In this document: positions 35,581-46,350 of the stretch, one piece after another
How positions within the stretch are numbered: position 1 is the stretch's first letter
How the letters are laid out: each line of letters begins with the position of its first letter
Source: Pseudomonas sp. Marseille-Q3773
GTDB lineage: Bacteria > Pseudomonadota > Gammaproteobacteria > Pseudomonadales > Pseudomonadaceae
Reading direction: 5' to 3'
Assembly (NCBI RefSeq): GCF_916618955.1
Contig: NZ_OU745390.1
Coordinates: 4,154,001 to 4,218,000 of the forward strand
Length of the DNA: 64,000 bases
The notes under the pieces: generated by a model
The model's input: only the letters and a program-made list of their open reading frames with translations
The model's database searches: none
Told to the model about the DNA's origin: nothing
Translations under genes and position numbers: made by a program

Positions 35581-36051
35581 TTAACGCGACAGTGGCAGGC
35601 TGGTAGTGGACTTGATCTCCGACAGCGCCACGATCGAGTTCACCTCTTGGATACCCGGCACGTTCGACAGTCTTTCGAAGAAGAACCGCTCATAAGCCTC
35701 GATATCCGATGTGACGATCCGCAGCAGAAAATCCACCGACCCCATCAGCACATAACACTCCAGCACCTCCGGAAACCCGCGGATCGCCTCAGTGAACTCG
35801 GTGAAATTGGAGCGCCCGTGAGCATTCAGCTTCACTTCGGCGAAGATCTGCGTATTCAGGCCGACCTTCTTGCGGTCCAGCAACGTCACCTGCCCGCGAA
35901 TCACCCCCTCCTCCTTCAAACGCTGGATGCGTCGCCAGCACGGCGATTGCGACAGCCCCACGCGTTCGGCGATCTGTGCGCTGGAGAGCGAAGCGTCCTC
36001 CTGCAAGAGTTCGAGGATGCGGCGGTCGTAGGCATCTAGCTCGCTTTGCAT
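35581..36051 (-). CDS. Lrp/AsnC-family transcriptional regulator
   Basis: A 156-residue regulator. LDAYDRRILELLQEDASLSS starts the N-terminal winged HTH, with AQIAERVGLSQSPCWRRIQRL the recognition helices; the C-terminal half is the RAM ligand-binding domain (GFPEVLECYVLMGSVDFLLRIV). The ligand is unknown. It is divergent, across 126 bp, from a gene for an ACT-like protein which may be its target. Confidence 0.93.
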   Translation of the reverse strand: MQSELDAYDRRILELLQEDASLSSAQIAERVGLSQSPCWRRIQRLKEEGVIRGQVTLLDRKKVGLNTQIFAEVKLNAHGRSNFTEFTEAIRGFPEVLECYVLMGSVDFLLRIVTSDIEAYERFFFERLSNVPGIQEVNSIVALSEIKSTTSLPLSR

Positions 36052-36078
36052 TGACTATTCTCCAAAGTGCGTGCAAAT

Positions 36079-36092
36079 GAATATTTCTATTC
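36079..36092. promoter_or_regulatory. Inverted repeat between the Lrp-type gene and the ACT-like gene
   Basis: GAATA-TTTC-TATTC in an AT-rich divergent intergenic region, 28 bp upstream of the regulator and about 86 bp upstream of the ACT-like gene. Its size and position suit an Lrp-type half-site pair. Confidence 0.45.
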
Positions 36093-36177
36093 GCATATAA
36101 CGCGAAACGGTTGAATCATAGCGAAAAAATACCACTGCCAACGTGCAAGAATTTCTCCTACATCTGCGGAGACCAGC

Positions 36178-36483
36178 ATGAACGCACAACCCCGAACCGA
36201 CGCCTGGGCCGCCACCAATGCCCATAGCACCGTGCACTACCGCCTGCAGGCCGAAGCCGAGCCTGACAGCCTGTGCCGGGTGCTCAACCTGTTTGCCCTG
36301 CAATTCCTGACACCGCACAGCGTACAGGTCAGGCAACAGGACGACTGGCTGGATATCGAAGTCGGCATCGGCGGGCTGAGCTGGCACCGGGCCGAGGTGA
36401 TCGCGCAGAAGCTGCGCAACCTGGTGTGTGTGGGCGAGGTGAGCCTGACCAACCTGCAGCGGCTGGAGCTGGCGGTGGTCTGA
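36178..36483 (+). CDS. Small ACT-like domain protein
   Basis: A 101-residue protein of unknown function. Residues 18-95 have the beta-alpha-beta-beta-alpha-beta pattern of IlvM-like ACT domains: HYRLQAEAEPDSLCRVLNLF, VQVRQQDDWLDIEVGIGG, then AEVIAQKLRNLVCVGEVSL. CGGAGACCAGC precedes the ATG. No acetolactate synthase large subunit is adjacent. Divergent from the Lrp-type gene, so an amino-acid-sensing or accessory role is plausible but unproven. Confidence 0.75.
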   Translation: MNAQPRTDAWAATNAHSTVHYRLQAEAEPDSLCRVLNLFALQFLTPHSVQVRQQDDWLDIEVGIGGLSWHRAEVIAQKLRNLVCVGEVSLTNLQRLELAVV

Positions 36484-36634
36484 ACGGTTCGCTGTTTCTG
36501 TGGGAACTGGTTTAGCTGCGAAGGGGTAGCTACACGCACAGCAAACAGCAAGATTCAGAAACTCTTCACTCCAGTCACTTTCCAGCGCCCGGCTAGGCTT
36601 GATCAGCACTTCCCCATCAAGCACGGACGCGCCA

Positions 36635-38320
36635 ATGCACACCCCCGACAATCCGGCACTCGACCTCAGGCGGGTGCTCCAGGCCCTGCTCGCCGACCAG
36701 CACCTGCACGCCAACGACACGCTGCCAGTACTCGAACACGCCAACACCCACCCCGGCGCCCACCCACTGGAGCAGATCGCCGCCTGCGCCCTGGAGGACC
36801 GTCAGCACCCCGGCCAGCCCCTGGACCTGGATCGCCTTTGCCGATGGTTGGCCGACAAGGTCGGCCAGCCCTACCTGCGCATCGACCCGATGCAACTTGA
36901 CCTGACGCAGATCAGCGGCCTGATCTCCCCTGCCTTCGCCCAGCGCCATGGCATTCTCATCGTCGCCGCCGACGACAGCGGTGTCACAGTTGCCAGCGCC
37001 CAGCCGTACCAGGATGACTGGCAGGCCGACCTGGCCCGCAGCCTGGGCCGGCCGATACGTCGCGTGCTGGCCAGCCCGTTGCAGATTCGTCAGGCAGGGC
37101 AGTCATTCCACCGGCTGGCTCAGTCGGTCAAGGGTGCGCAAAACCAGCAGTCGGCCAGCCTCGGTGAACTCGAACAACTACTGGAGCTGGGCAAGCGCCA
37201 GGCCGAGGCCAGCGCCGACGACGCCCATATCGTGCATATCGTCGACTGGCTGCTGCAGTACGCCATCGAACAGCGCGCCAGCGATATCCACCTGGAACCC
37301 CGCCGCGAGCAGGGCCAGCTGCGCTATCGCATCGATGGTCTGCTGCACTGCGTGTATGCCTTCCCCGCCGGGGTTACCCTGGCGCTGGTCAGCCGCCTGA
37401 AACATCTGGCGCGCATGGACGTCGCGGAAAAACGCCGGCCGCAGGATGGCCGCCTGCAAAGCAGCCTGCCGGGTGGCGCCGAGGTAGAGCTGAGGCTGTC
37501 GACCTTGCCAACACCGTTCGGCGAAAAACTGGTGTTGCGCCTGTTCGACCCGCACCAACTGCAGGAAGGTTTCGATCGCCTTGGCCTGGAAGGGCCGCAA
37601 CTGGCCCAGTGGCATGGCCTGCTGCGACAGCGCCAGGGCATCATCCTGGTCACCGGGCCGACCGGTTCCGGCAAGACCAGTACGCTGTATGCCAGCCTCA
37701 AGCTGCTGGCCACGCCGCAAGTCAACCTGTGCACCATCGAGGACCCTATCGAGCGCCTGGAGCCTGCATTCAACCAGTTGCAAGTGCAGCCTGCGCTGGA
37801 CCTCGGCTTTGCCAATGGTGTGCGGGCACTGCTGCGTCAGGACCCGGATATCATCATGATCGGCGAAATTCGCGACCGCGAGACAGCCCTGGTGGCGGTC
37901 CAGGCGGCACTGACCGGTCATCTGGTGCTGTCCACCCTGCATACCAACGATGCCTGTAGTGCAATCACCCGCCTGCAAGAGCTGGGCGTAGCCGACTACC
38001 TGATCAAGGCTACGCTGGTCGGCGTGATGGCCCAGCGCCTGGTGCGTACCTTGTGCGCGGATTGTCGCGGCGCACTGACTGCGCCCGGCGGCCAGCCATG
38101 CCGTACCTGCCGGGGCACCGGGTTTCACGGCCGCACCGGGTTGTTCGAACTGCTAGTGCCCAGCGACAGCCTGCGAGCCCTGATAGGCCCAGGCAGCGAT
38201 CTGGCCAGTTTGCGGCGCCAGGCAAAGGCCGATGGCCTGCTCGACCTGCGCGCTTGCGGGGCAGCCAAGGTGGCCTGCGGGCAGACCCGGGAAGAGGAAG
38301 TGCTACGGGCCTGTTCCTGA
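36635..38320 (+). CDS. GspE/PulE-type secretion ATPase (orphan)
   Basis: A 561-residue type II secretion/type IV pilus assembly ATPase. The N-terminal GSPII_E domain covers about residues 60-150. Then come ASDIHLEPRREQGQLRYRIDG, Walker A GPTGSGKTST, Asp box NLCTIEDPIE, Walker B PDIIMIGEIRDRETA and His box GHLVLSTLHTNDA. A zinc-like CADC...CRTC motif follows, with a shorter spacing than usual in GspE. The frame continues upstream to a TTG at 36599, but 36635 is the first ATG. No gspF, gspG or pilin gene is near, so partners are elsewhere or missing. Confidence 0.88.
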   Translation: MHTPDNPALDLRRVLQALLADQHLHANDTLPVLEHANTHPGAHPLEQIAACALEDRQHPGQPLDLDRLCRWLADKVGQPYLRIDPMQLDLTQISGLISPAFAQRHGILIVAADDSGVTVASAQPYQDDWQADLARSLGRPIRRVLASPLQIRQAGQSFHRLAQSVKGAQNQQSASLGELEQLLELGKRQAEASADDAHIVHIVDWLLQYAIEQRASDIHLEPRREQGQLRYRIDGLLHCVYAFPAGVTLALVSRLKHLARMDVAEKRRPQDGRLQSSLPGGAEVELRLSTLPTPFGEKLVLRLFDPHQLQEGFDRLGLEGPQLAQWHGLLRQRQGIILVTGPTGSGKTSTLYASLKLLATPQVNLCTIEDPIERLEPAFNQLQVQPALDLGFANGVRALLRQDPDIIMIGEIRDRETALVAVQAALTGHLVLSTLHTNDACSAITRLQELGVADYLIKATLVGVMAQRLVRTLCADCRGALTAPGGQPCRTCRGTGFHGRTGLFELLVPSDSLRALIGPGSDLASLRRQAKADGLLDLRACGAAKVACGQTREEEVLRACS

Positions 38321-38411
38321 GAAAAAACGCCTTGTATTCAAGGAACTTACCTCTTTACCGCCACTCAAACCGCGCATCTTCAACCCCCACCCCTTTCGAG
38401 GTTTTTTCAAC

Positions 38412-38726
38412 ATGCGTCTCAAAACCGCCATCGCCGCCGCTGCCTTGCTTTCGCTGCCTATTGGCCCGGCCATGGCCGATACCTTCTGGCGTAACGTGAT
38501 GACCACCGGTGCCACCACGGCATCGAGCTACCTGACCTCGGGGGACCACAAGCTGGTGATGGCGGCGCAGGATGACGCCGGCAGCTTCGTGGCCAGCGAA
38601 GGCGCGATTCGTGGGCCGTTCCTGGAAGCGGCAATTCGTCAGGCCCGCGCAGAGAACCCTGGCCTGCAGGCCAGCGACATGGAACTGGCCAATGCCATTC
38701 TGGCCAAGAACGCGGTAGCCGAATAA
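38412..38726 (+). CDS. DUF2388 domain exported protein
   Basis: A 104-residue protein. The signal peptide MRLKTAIAAAALLSLPIGPAMA is followed by DTFWRNVMTTGATTASSYL, HKLVMAAQDDAGSFVASEG and RGPFLEAAIRQARAENPGLQ, the conserved blocks of DUF2388. The family is pseudomonad-rich and has no known function. The ATG at 38412 was chosen since the signal peptide begins there; the open frame upstream overlaps gspE. Confidence 0.85.
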   Translation: MRLKTAIAAAALLSLPIGPAMADTFWRNVMTTGATTASSYLTSGDHKLVMAAQDDAGSFVASEGAIRGPFLEAAIRQARAENPGLQASDMELANAILAKNAVAE

Positions 38727-38783
38727 ATCCCTGGGGGTACCTGCCACCCCTGTCGCGACTGCTCCTGCACGGGACGCTTGCCC

Positions 38784-38826
38784 TTGCAGGAGCGGCCTTG
38801 TATCGCGATGGGCCGCAAAGCGGCGC
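38784..38826. repeat. REP-like palindrome, GGCCGCA-AGCGGC family
   Basis: TTGCAGGAGCGGCCTTGTAT then CGCGATGGGCCGCAAAGCGGCGCC, nearly identical to 2461-2503. It abuts the gcvP stop at 38834. Confidence 0.7.
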
Positions 38827-38833
38827 CCTGGTT

Positions 38834-41707
38834 TCAGCGGTAAGCCTCCACCGGCACACAAGCACAGAACAGGTTTCTGTCCCCATACACGTTGTCGACC
38901 CGGTTCACCGCCGGCCAGTACTTGTGCTGGCGTACGTGAGCACTGGGTGCCACCGCCTGCTCCAGGCTATAAGGCCTGTCCCACACCCCGAGCACGTCTG
39001 CCAGCGTATGCGGCGCATGCTTGAGCGGATTGTTTTCCGCCGGCCAGTTACCCTCCAGCACTTCGCCGATTTCCGCGCGAATCGCCAGCATCGCCTCGAC
39101 GAACCGGTCCAGTTCGGCCTTCGACTCGCTCTCGGTCGGCTCGACCATCAGCGTGCCGGGCACCGGGAAGGACATGGTCGGCGCGTGAAAGCCATAATCC
39201 ATCAGGCGCTTGGCCACGTCTTCTTCGCTGATGCCGGTCAGTGCTTTCAGCGGCCGCAGGTCGAGGATGCACTCATGCGCCACCCGCTGGTTGCGACCAC
39301 GGTAGAGCACCGGGAAGGCGCTGCTCAATTGGCTGGCCAGGTAGTTGGCCGAAAGGATCGCCACTTCGCTGGCATCAGCCAGCTGCGGGCCCATCATGGC
39401 GATGTACATCCAGCTGATCGGCAGGATGCTCGCACTGCCCCAGGGGGCGGCGCTGACCGCATGGTTGTTCGGGTCCAGGCCGGGCACCGGCACCACCGGG
39501 TGGCTGGCGACAAACGGCTTGAGATGCTCGCGGATGCCGATCGGGCCCATGCCGGGGCCGCCACCGCCGTGGGGGATGCAGAAGGTCTTATGCAAGTTCA
39601 TGTGGGAAACGTCGGCGCCGATATCCGCAGGACGAGCCAAGCCCACCTGGGCATTGAGGTTGGCACCATCCATGTACACCTGGCCGCCATGCTGGTGCAC
39701 CACTTCACAGATTTCGCGAATGCCCTCTTCGTATACACCGTGGGTCGACGGGTAGGTGATCATCAGGCACGACAGGCGGTCTGCGGCGGCGTGCGCCTTG
39801 GCCTTGAGGTCGGCCAGGTCAACGTTGCCATGGTCATCGCAATCAACGATCACCACCTCCATGCCGGCCATCTGCGCCGAGGCCGGATTGGTACCATGGG
39901 CTGACGACGGGATCAGGCACAAGGTGCGTTGCGGCTGGTGACGGCTGCGGTGGTAGCGGGTAATGGCCATCAGGCCGGCATATTCACCCTGGGCACCGGA
40001 ATTGGGCTGCATGCAGATGGCATCGAAGCCGGTAATGGCGCACAGCCAACGTTCCAGTTCGTCGATCATCGCCTTGTAGCCGGTGGCCTGGGCGGCCGGG
40101 GCAAACGGGTGCAACTGGGCAAAGCCCGGCCAGGTGATGGGGATCATCTCGCTGGTGGCATTGAGTTTCATGGTGCACGAGCCCAGCGGGATCATCGACT
40201 GGTTCAGCGCCAGGTCCTTGTTCTCCAGCTGCTTGAGGTAGCGCAACATCTCGGTTTCGCTGTGGTGCAGGTTGAATACCGGGTGAGCAAGGAACGGCGT
40301 GCGCCGCACCAGGCTTGCTGGAATTCCTTCAGGCAGGGCGAGTTGGTCGAGAGCGGCAATGTCCAGGCCGTGATCCACCCCCAGGAAGATGTCCAGCAGG
40401 CGCAGTACCGTCTGCTCCGAGCAGGTCTCGTCGAGGCTCACACCGAGACGCCCGCGGCCAAGAATACGCAAGTTGATCTGCGCGGCTTCGGCGCTTTCGA
40501 TGATGGCTGCCTGGGCACCGCCTACCTCTACAGTAAGCGTGTCGAAGAAATGCTGGTTCAGCCGCGGGATGCCCTTGGCTTCGAGGCCCGCGGCCAGGAT
40601 GAAGGTCAGTCGATGCACACGCTGGGCGATACGTCGCAGGCCTTCTGGGCCATGGTAGACCGCATAGAAGCCGGCAATGTTGGCCAGCAGCACCTGCGCC
40701 GTGCAGATGTTGGAGTTGGCCTTTTCGCGGCGGATATGCTGCTCGCGGGTTTGCAGCGCCATGCGCAGGGCGGTGTTGCCACGGGCATCACGCGACACGC
40801 CGATGATGCGCCCTGGCATGGCCCGCTTGTAGTCGTCGCGACAGGCGAAATAGGCCGCATGAGGGCCGCCATAGCCCATCGGTACGCCAAAGCGCTGGGT
40901 CGAACCCAGTACCACATCCGCACCCAGTTCCCCCGGCGGCGCCAGCACCACCAGGCTGAGCAGGTCCGCCGCGACGCAGGCCAGTGCATGCTGGCTGTGC
41001 AACTGGTCGATCAGCGGGCGCAGGTCGCGTACTTCGCCATGAGTGTCGGGGTACTGCAGCAAAGCACCGAATACCGCATGTTTGCCAAGGTTATCCACAG
41101 CGTCGACGATCAGTTCGAAGCCAAAGCCTTCAGCGCGAGTCTTCAGTACCGACAGGGTCTGCGGGTGGCAATGTTCATCGGCAAAGAAGGCATTGCTCTT
41201 GTTGCGTGCCACCCGCTTGGCCAACGCCATGGCTTCGGCGGCAGCAGTAGCCTCGTCGAGCAGCGAGGCATTGGCCAGGGCCAGCCCGGTCAGGTCGATG
41301 ACCATCTGCTGGAAGTTCAGCAGCGCCTCCAGCCGGCCTTGGGCGATTTCGGGTTGATAGGGGGTATAGGCGGTGTACCAGCCGGGGTTTTCCAGCACGT
41401 TGCGCAGGATGACCGTGGGCGTGATGGTACCGTGGTAGCCCATGCCGATCAGGCTGGTCCAGACCTGGTTCTGTCCGGCGTAGCCGGCGAGTTTGGCCAG
41501 GGCGGCCTGTTCGTCCAGCGCAGCGGGCAAGTCGAGTGAGCGATCGAGGCGGATGTCTGGCGGTACGGTCTGCTCGATCAGCTCACTGCGGCTGGCAACG
41601 CCAAGCGCGTTGAGCATGGCTTGCTGCTCTGCAGCATCGGGGCCCAGGTGACGACGCAGGAAAGGGTTGGGCTCTTGCAGTTGATGCAGGGATGGCGACT
41701 GCGACAT
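38834..41707 (-). CDS. gcvP: Glycine dehydrogenase (decarboxylating) GcvP
   Basis: A 957-residue PLP-dependent P-protein. It decarboxylates glycine and passes the aminomethyl group to the lipoyl arm of GcvH. The Schiff-base Lys is Lys707 in [20 protein letters not shown]; the preceding [15 protein letters not shown] is conserved. The two internally homologous halves give the usual length. Last gene of gcvT-gcvH-gcvP, 123 bp after gcvH, with a hairpin in the gap. Confidence 0.97.
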   Translation of the reverse strand: MSQSPSLHQLQEPNPFLRRHLGPDAAEQQAMLNALGVASRSELIEQTVPPDIRLDRSLDLPAALDEQAALAKLAGYAGQNQVWTSLIGMGYHGTITPTVILRNVLENPGWYTAYTPYQPEIAQGRLEALLNFQQMVIDLTGLALANASLLDEATAAAEAMALAKRVARNKSNAFFADEHCHPQTLSVLKTRAEGFGFELIVDAVDNLGKHAVFGALLQYPDTHGEVRDLRPLIDQLHSQHALACVAADLLSLVVLAPPGELGADVVLGSTQRFGVPMGYGGPHAAYFACRDDYKRAMPGRIIGVSRDARGNTALRMALQTREQHIRREKANSNICTAQVLLANIAGFYAVYHGPEGLRRIAQRVHRLTFILAAGLEAKGIPRLNQHFFDTLTVEVGGAQAAIIESAEAAQINLRILGRGRLGVSLDETCSEQTVLRLLDIFLGVDHGLDIAALDQLALPEGIPASLVRRTPFLAHPVFNLHHSETEMLRYLKQLENKDLALNQSMIPLGSCTMKLNATSEMIPITWPGFAQLHPFAPAAQATGYKAMIDELERWLCAITGFDAICMQPNSGAQGEYAGLMAITRYHRSRHQPQRTLCLIPSSAHGTNPASAQMAGMEVVIVDCDDHGNVDLADLKAKAHAAADRLSCLMITYPSTHGVYEEGIREICEVVHQHGGQVYMDGANLNAQVGLARPADIGADVSHMNLHKTFCIPHGGGGPGMGPIGIREHLKPFVASHPVVPVPGLDPNNHAVSAAPWGSASILPISWMYIAMMGPQLADASEVAILSANYLASQLSSAFPVLYRGRNQRVAHECILDLRPLKALTGISEEDVAKRLMDYGFHAPTMSFPVPGTLMVEPTESESKAELDRFVEAMLAIRAEIGEVLEGNWPAENNPLKHAPHTLADVLGVWDRPYSLEQAVAPSAHVRQHKYWPAVNRVDNVYGDRNLFCACVPVEAYR

Positions 41708-41798
41708 GACGACGCTCTCTTCCTAGGCCAGCTCTCATGGAGACTTACAAGTCTAGGAAGGGATTGCCGATTGTGCGGGGAAACTTGATTTCAACGCC

Positions 41799-41817
41799 GG
41801 GGCTGCTTCGCAGCCCC
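41799..41817 (-). repeat. Hairpin between gcvH and gcvP
   Basis: GGGGCTGC-TTC-GCAGCCCC, an 8-bp stem without a strong T-tail. Possible partial terminator or mRNA stabiliser between two subunits needed in different amounts. Confidence 0.6.
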
Positions 41818-41830
41818 TTGGATCTCTCGA

Positions 41831-42214
41831 TTACTCGCCGATGGCTGCCTTGTAGCCTGCAGCATCCAGCAGCTTGTCCAGCTCGGCCGGGTTGCTTGGC
41901 TTCAGCTTGAAGATCCACGCTCCGTAAGGTTCGACGTTGAGCAGCTCCGGGCTGTCAGCCAGCTCTTCGTTGACCGCGATCACTTCGCCAGCTACCGGGG
42001 CGTAGATGTCCGAAGCGGCTTTCACCGATTCGACCACACCGGCAGCGTCGCCAGCGTCAAACACCTTGCCGACCTCGGCCAGTTCAACGAACACCACGTC
42101 GCCCAGGGCTTGCTGGGCGTGGTCGCTGATACCCACGGTCACGGTACCGTCGGCTTCCAGGCGAGCCCACTCGTGGCTTTCGGCAAAACGCAGGTCGCTA
42201 GGGATATCGCTCAT
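41831..42214 (-). CDS. gcvH: Glycine cleavage H protein
   Basis: A 127-residue lipoyl carrier. Lys65 in [19 protein letters not shown] is the lipoylation site. N-terminal [23 protein letters not shown] is the family start. A GAGGAATTC site precedes it, 51 bp after gcvT. Confidence 0.97.
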   Translation of the reverse strand: MSDIPSDLRFAESHEWARLEADGTVTVGISDHAQQALGDVVFVELAEVGKVFDAGDAAGVVESVKAASDIYAPVAGEVIAVNEELADSPELLNVEPYGAWIFKLKPSNPAELDKLLDAAGYKAAIGE

Positions 42215-42265
42215 GTCTTGAATTCCTCGATTGGCTCAGCGGTACGCCCGCCGGTTAAAATTTGA

Positions 42266-43348
42266 TCAGATCAGGATCTTGCCGTGGCGCACGAAGGTCG
42301 GTTTGACCACCCGCACCGGGTACCACTTACCGCGAATTTCCACCTCGGCCCGCTCGCCGGTGGCCATGGGTACGCGTGCAAGGGCAATGGACTTGCTCAG
42401 CGTAGGCGAGAAACTACCACTGGTGATCTCCCCTTCGCCAATCCCCGCCACCCTGACCACCTGGTGGGCACGCAATACACCACGCTCTTCCAGCACCAGG
42501 CCGACCAGTTTTTCCTGCACACCTTGTTCGATTTCCGCCAGCAGGCCGGCGCGGCCGATGAAGTTGCGCTCGGCTGGCTCCCAGGCAATGCTCCAGCCGA
42601 GGTTGGAGGTGAGCGGGGTGTGGGTTTCGTCGATGTCCTGGCCGTACAGGTTCATGCCGGCTTCCAGGCGCAGGGTGTCGCGGGCGCCAAGGCCACTCGG
42701 CGCAATACCAGCACCGACCAGGTCGTTGAAGAAGGCCACGGCCTGCTCGCCAGGAAGAATGATCTCCAGGCCGTCTTCACCGGTATAACCAGTGCGGGCA
42801 ATGAACCAGTCGCCTTCGGCAACGCCCTCGAACGGGCGCAGTTCGCGGATCAGCGCGGTGCGCGCGGGGCTGAGCAAGGCGGCCACCTTCTCGCGTGCAT
42901 GCGGGCCCTGGATGGCGAGGATGGCCAGGTCGGGGCGGACCCGGAAGTCCACGGCAAAACCGGCACGCTGTGCTGCCAGCCAATCGAGTACCTTGGCCCG
43001 GGTGGCGGCGTTGGTGACCAGGCGGTAGCCGGTCTCGGTGCGGTAGACGATCAGGTCGTCGATGACAGTGCCCTGCTCCCGCAGCAACGGGCTATACAGC
43101 GCCTTGCCGATATCGTCGAGACGGGCCACGTCGTTGGCCAGCAGACGCTGCAACCAGGCAGTGGCGTCGCTGCCGTCGACATCGATCACGGTCATGTGGG
43201 ACACATCGAACACCCCGCAATCGCTGCGCACCTGATGGTGCTCCTCGACCTGCGAGCCATAGTGCAGGGGCATGTCCCAGCCACCGAAATCGACCGTCTT
43301 GGCGCCCAGCGCCAGGTGCAGGTCATACAAAAGCGTGCGCTGTCCCAT
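42266..43348 (-). CDS. gcvT: Aminomethyltransferase GcvT
   Basis: A 360-residue T-protein that transfers methylene from lipoyl-H protein to tetrahydrofolate, releasing ammonia. [23 protein letters not shown] and [14 protein letters not shown] are typical, with [17 protein letters not shown] in the second domain. Start at 43348 after AAGGAGAAACCC. A TACAAT (minus strand, 43443-43448) about 95 bp upstream may be its -10. No glycine-riboswitch-like pattern was seen in the 125-bp leader. Confidence 0.96.
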   Translation of the reverse strand: MGQRTLLYDLHLALGAKTVDFGGWDMPLHYGSQVEEHHQVRSDCGVFDVSHMTVIDVDGSDATAWLQRLLANDVARLDDIGKALYSPLLREQGTVIDDLIVYRTETGYRLVTNAATRAKVLDWLAAQRAGFAVDFRVRPDLAILAIQGPHAREKVAALLSPARTALIRELRPFEGVAEGDWFIARTGYTGEDGLEIILPGEQAVAFFNDLVGAGIAPSGLGARDTLRLEAGMNLYGQDIDETHTPLTSNLGWSIAWEPAERNFIGRAGLLAEIEQGVQEKLVGLVLEERGVLRAHQVVRVAGIGEGEITSGSFSPTLSKSIALARVPMATGERAEVEIRGKWYPVRVVKPTFVRHGKILI

Positions 43349-43473
43349 GGGTTTCTCCTTCCGGGCGTGGCGAAGCGGCGGCGGTCGATGACGTTGGGTC
43401 GTCAGCTCTTCTTGTGTAGGACCCGCCGCGCGAGTGCCGCGCATTGTAGCCGCAAGGGCGCAGGCTGACACCC

Positions 43474-45096
43474 TCAGTGACTGTGACCGGGTCGACGGGC
43501 GGAACGGCGGATCAGGCCGATGACCGGCAGCAGTCCCACCAGCACCAGGGTCAGCGCCGGCAGCGATGCACGCGCCCACTCACCCTCGCTGGTCATCTCG
43601 AACACCCGCACGGCCAGGGTGTCCCAGCCGAACGGGCGCATCAGCAGGGTCGCCGGCATTTCCTTGAGTACATCGACGAACACCAGCAAGGCGGCGCTGA
43701 GGGCACCCGGTACCAACAGCGGCAGATACACCTTGAAAAACAATCCCATGCCACCGACACCCAGGCTGCGCGATGCCTCGGGAAGTGACGGACGGATACG
43801 CTCCAGGCTGCTTTCCAGCGGCCCGTAGGCCACCGCGATGAAGCGCACCAGATACGCCAGCAGCAAAGCGGCAAGGCTGCCCAGCAACAGCGGCTTGCCG
43901 GCACCGCCCAGCCAGTTGGACAACGGGATGACCAGCTGATTATCGAGGTAGCTGAAGGCCAGCATGATCGACACCGCCAGCACCGACCCGGGCAAGGCAT
44001 AGCCCAGGTTGGCCAGCCCGACGCCAGCGCGAATAGTCGCCGTCGGCGCCTGGCGCCGTGCAAAGGCCAGCAGCAGCGCCACGCTCACCGTCACCAGCGC
44101 CGCCATGCCGCCCAGGTACAGGGTATGCAGTACCAGGCCGACGTAGCGCTCGTCCAGGTCATGCCGGCCACGCTGCCAGAACCAGGTCAGCAGTTGCAGC
44201 AGCGGGATGATGAAAGCGCAGGCGAACACCAGCAGGCACCAGCCACTGGCCAGCAACGCCTTGACCCCGCGCAGGTGGTACAGCGCCTGCCCGCGCGGCC
44301 GCTCATTGCCGCTGCGGCTGGCACCCCGGGCCCGGCGCTCGCCGTACAGCACCAGCATCACCGCCAGCAGCAGCAGGCTGGCCAACTGGGCTGCGCTGGA
44401 CAGGCTGAAGAAGCCGTACCAGGTCTTGTAGATGGCGGTGGTGAAGGTGTCGAAGTTGAATACCGCCACCGCACCGAAGTCCGCCAGGGTTTCCATCAGT
44501 GCCAGGGCAATCCCGGCGCCGATAGCCGGCCGCGCCATGGGCAGCGCCACGCGCCAGAAGGCTTGCAAGGGAGACAGGCCGAGCACCCGGGCGGCCTCCA
44601 TGAGGCCCTTGCCCTGGGCCAGGAAGGCGGTGCGCGCCAGCAGGTAGACATAGGGGTAGAACACCAGCACCAGCACGATGATCACCCCACCGGTGGAGCG
44701 CACCCGCGGCAGGCGCATGGGCCCGAACACCTCGCGCAGGGCACTCTGCACCGGGCCGGCGAAGTCCAGCAGGCCGACAAAGACGAACGCCAGCACATAG
44801 GCAGGAATGGCGAACGGGAGCATCAGCGCCCAGTCGAGCCAGCGTCGGCCGGGGAACTCGCAGAGGCTGGTCAGCCAGGCCAGGCTGACGCCCAGCAGCG
44901 TGACGCCGGTGCCTACACCCGCCACTAGCGTCAGGGTATTGCCCAAGAGGCGGCTCATCTGGGTGTCGAGCAGGTGCGACCAGATCTGCAGGTCGACCGA
45001 CTGCCACGACAGCAGCAGCACGCTCAGGGGCAGGAGCACCAGGGCGGCGATCAGGGCGACCGGAAGATACCAGCGGCGTTGGGCGGTGTGCGGCAA
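43474..45096 (-). CDS. Iron(III) ABC transporter permease (SfuB/FbpB-like)
   Basis: A fused permease of about 540 residues with two permease domains and around 12 membrane segments; EAA loops [21 protein letters not shown] and [22 protein letters not shown]. It pairs with the iron-binding protein encoded upstream. The start is uncertain: TTG at 45096 ([15 protein letters not shown]) is the likeliest; no ATG or GTG lies nearby, and the open frame further upstream enters a REP element. No ATPase gene is adjacent. Confidence 0.87.
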   Translation of the reverse strand: MPHTAQRRWYLPVALIAALVLLPLSVLLLSWQSVDLQIWSHLLDTQMSRLLGNTLTLVAGVGTGVTLLGVSLAWLTSLCEFPGRRWLDWALMLPFAIPAYVLAFVFVGLLDFAGPVQSALREVFGPMRLPRVRSTGGVIIVLVLVFYPYVYLLARTAFLAQGKGLMEAARVLGLSPLQAFWRVALPMARPAIGAGIALALMETLADFGAVAVFNFDTFTTAIYKTWYGFFSLSSAAQLASLLLLAVMLVLYGERRARGASRSGNERPRGQALYHLRGVKALLASGWCLLVFACAFIIPLLQLLTWFWQRGRHDLDERYVGLVLHTLYLGGMAALVTVSVALLLAFARRQAPTATIRAGVGLANLGYALPGSVLAVSIMLAFSYLDNQLVIPLSNWLGGAGKPLLLGSLAALLLAYLVRFIAVAYGPLESSLERIRPSLPEASRSLGVGGMGLFFKVYLPLLVPGALSAALLVFVDVLKEMPATLLMRPFGWDTLAVRVFEMTSEGEWARASLPALTLVLVGLLPVIGLIRRSARRPGHSH

Positions 45097-45137
45097 GTAG
45101 AATGTCTCTGTGGATGATGTGCGACCGCTTTGCGGTC

Positions 45138-45206
45138 GTTCGCGGGCATGCCCGCTCCCACAGGGATCGAGTAATCCTGTGGGGGCGGGCATGCCCGCGA
45201 AGAGGC
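45138..45206. repeat. Inverted REP pair
   Basis: GTTCGCGGGCATGCCCGCTC-CCACAGGG facing CCTGTGGGGGCGGGCATGCC-CGCGAAGAGGC, between the permease and the binding-protein gene. Confidence 0.87.
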
Positions 45207-45238
45207 TTGATAGGCCCCGAAAGGATAAAGCCTGGCGC

Positions 45239-46240
45239 TTAGTTCCAGCCAGCCCGGTCCATCAAGCGAATCGCTTCAGCCTGGCGCTTGCCGGCGATTT
45301 CCACCGGAATGCTGTCGGCCTTGAAGCTCCCCCACGCTGCCACTTCGTCCGATGGCTTGACCTTCGGGTTGGCCGGGAACTCCTGGTTGATGTCGGCAAA
45401 CAGCTTTTGCGCCTCTTCGCCGGTCATCCACTCCACCAGTTTCTTCGCCGCCTCCGGGTGTGGTGCATGCCTGGTCAGGCCGATGCCGGACAGGTTCACG
45501 TGCACGCCTCGGTCACCCTGGTTGGGCCAGAAGATCTTCACCGGCAGTTTCGGGTTCTGCTGGTGCAGCCGGCCGTAGTAATAGGTATTGACCACGCCCA
45601 CGTCGCACTGGCCGGCCTCGATGGCCTGGATCACCGCGTTGTCGTCGGAGAACACGTCGGTGGACAGGTTGTTGACCCAGCCTTTGACGATCTGCTCGGT
45701 CTTCGCCTCACCGTGGGTCTCGATCAGGGTGGCAGTCAGCGACTGGTTGTAGACCTTCTTCGCCGTACGCAGGCACAGGCGGCCTTCCCACTGCTTGTCG
45801 GCCAGCGCTTCATAGGTGCTCAACTCCTCCGGCTTGACCCGCTCGGTGGAATAGATGATGGTGCGCGCGCGCAGGCTCAGGCCGGTCCAGTCATGCGACG
45901 ATGCGCGATACTGCGGCGGGATGTTGCGGTCGATGATCTCGGACTTGATCGGTTGCAGGATGCCCATCTGCTCGGCCTGCCACAGGTTGCCCGCATCGAC
46001 GGTCAGCAGCAGGTCGGCCACGCCGTTGTCACCCTCGGCCTTGATGCGTTGCATCAGCGGGGCTTCCTTGTCGGTGATGAACTTGATCTTCACCCCGGTC
46101 TTGGCGGTATAGGCATCGAATACCGGCTTGATCAGCTCGTCGATGCGCGAGGAGTACACCACCACTTCTTCCGCCGCCTGGGCAGTGCCGCCGAACAGGG
46201 TCAGGGCCAGGGCGGCCAGTAGGGGCTTGCGTGGCAACAT
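45239..46240 (-). CDS. Iron(III) ABC transporter substrate-binding protein
   Basis: A 333-residue periplasmic ferric-ion-binding protein (FbpA/SfuA family). A signal peptide ends TAQA, followed by [21 protein letters not shown]. The paired Tyr in [16 protein letters not shown] are the iron ligands of the family. A GAGGAGCGC site precedes the ATG at 46240; 31 bp beyond is a Fur-box-like palindrome. The permease gene is next, across a REP pair. Confidence 0.92.
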   Translation of the reverse strand: MLPRKPLLAALALTLFGGTAQAAEEVVVYSSRIDELIKPVFDAYTAKTGVKIKFITDKEAPLMQRIKAEGDNGVADLLLTVDAGNLWQAEQMGILQPIKSEIIDRNIPPQYRASSHDWTGLSLRARTIIYSTERVKPEELSTYEALADKQWEGRLCLRTAKKVYNQSLTATLIETHGEAKTEQIVKGWVNNLSTDVFSDDNAVIQAIEAGQCDVGVVNTYYYGRLHQQNPKLPVKIFWPNQGDRGVHVNLSGIGLTRHAPHPEAAKKLVEWMTGEEAQKLFADINQEFPANPKVKPSDEVAAWGSFKADSIPVEIAGKRQAEAIRLMDRAGWN

Positions 46241-46272
46241 GGAAAGCGCTCCTCGGATCGTATGAGAGGCGC

Positions 46273-46293
46273 AAATGGTAGTGAATCCCATTT
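46273..46293 (-). promoter_or_regulatory. Fur-box-like palindrome upstream of the iron-binding protein gene
   Basis: AAATGG and CCATTT arms around TAGTGAATC. By eye 16 of 21 positions fit AAATGAGAATGATTCTCATTT-type Fur sites. It lies 33 bp upstream of the start codon, where a repressor would cover the promoter. Fits iron repression of this transporter. Confidence 0.6.
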
Positions 46294-46350
46294 TCCCGCT
46301 CATCTACCTAGCCGTTACTGGATGTTGCAGAGGGATAACAGTTGCGAGGT

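Noticed and set aside
43349..43473. Glycine riboswitch ahead of gcvT
   Set aside because: The 125-bp leader is too short and lacks the tandem conserved cores; nothing resembling them was seen.
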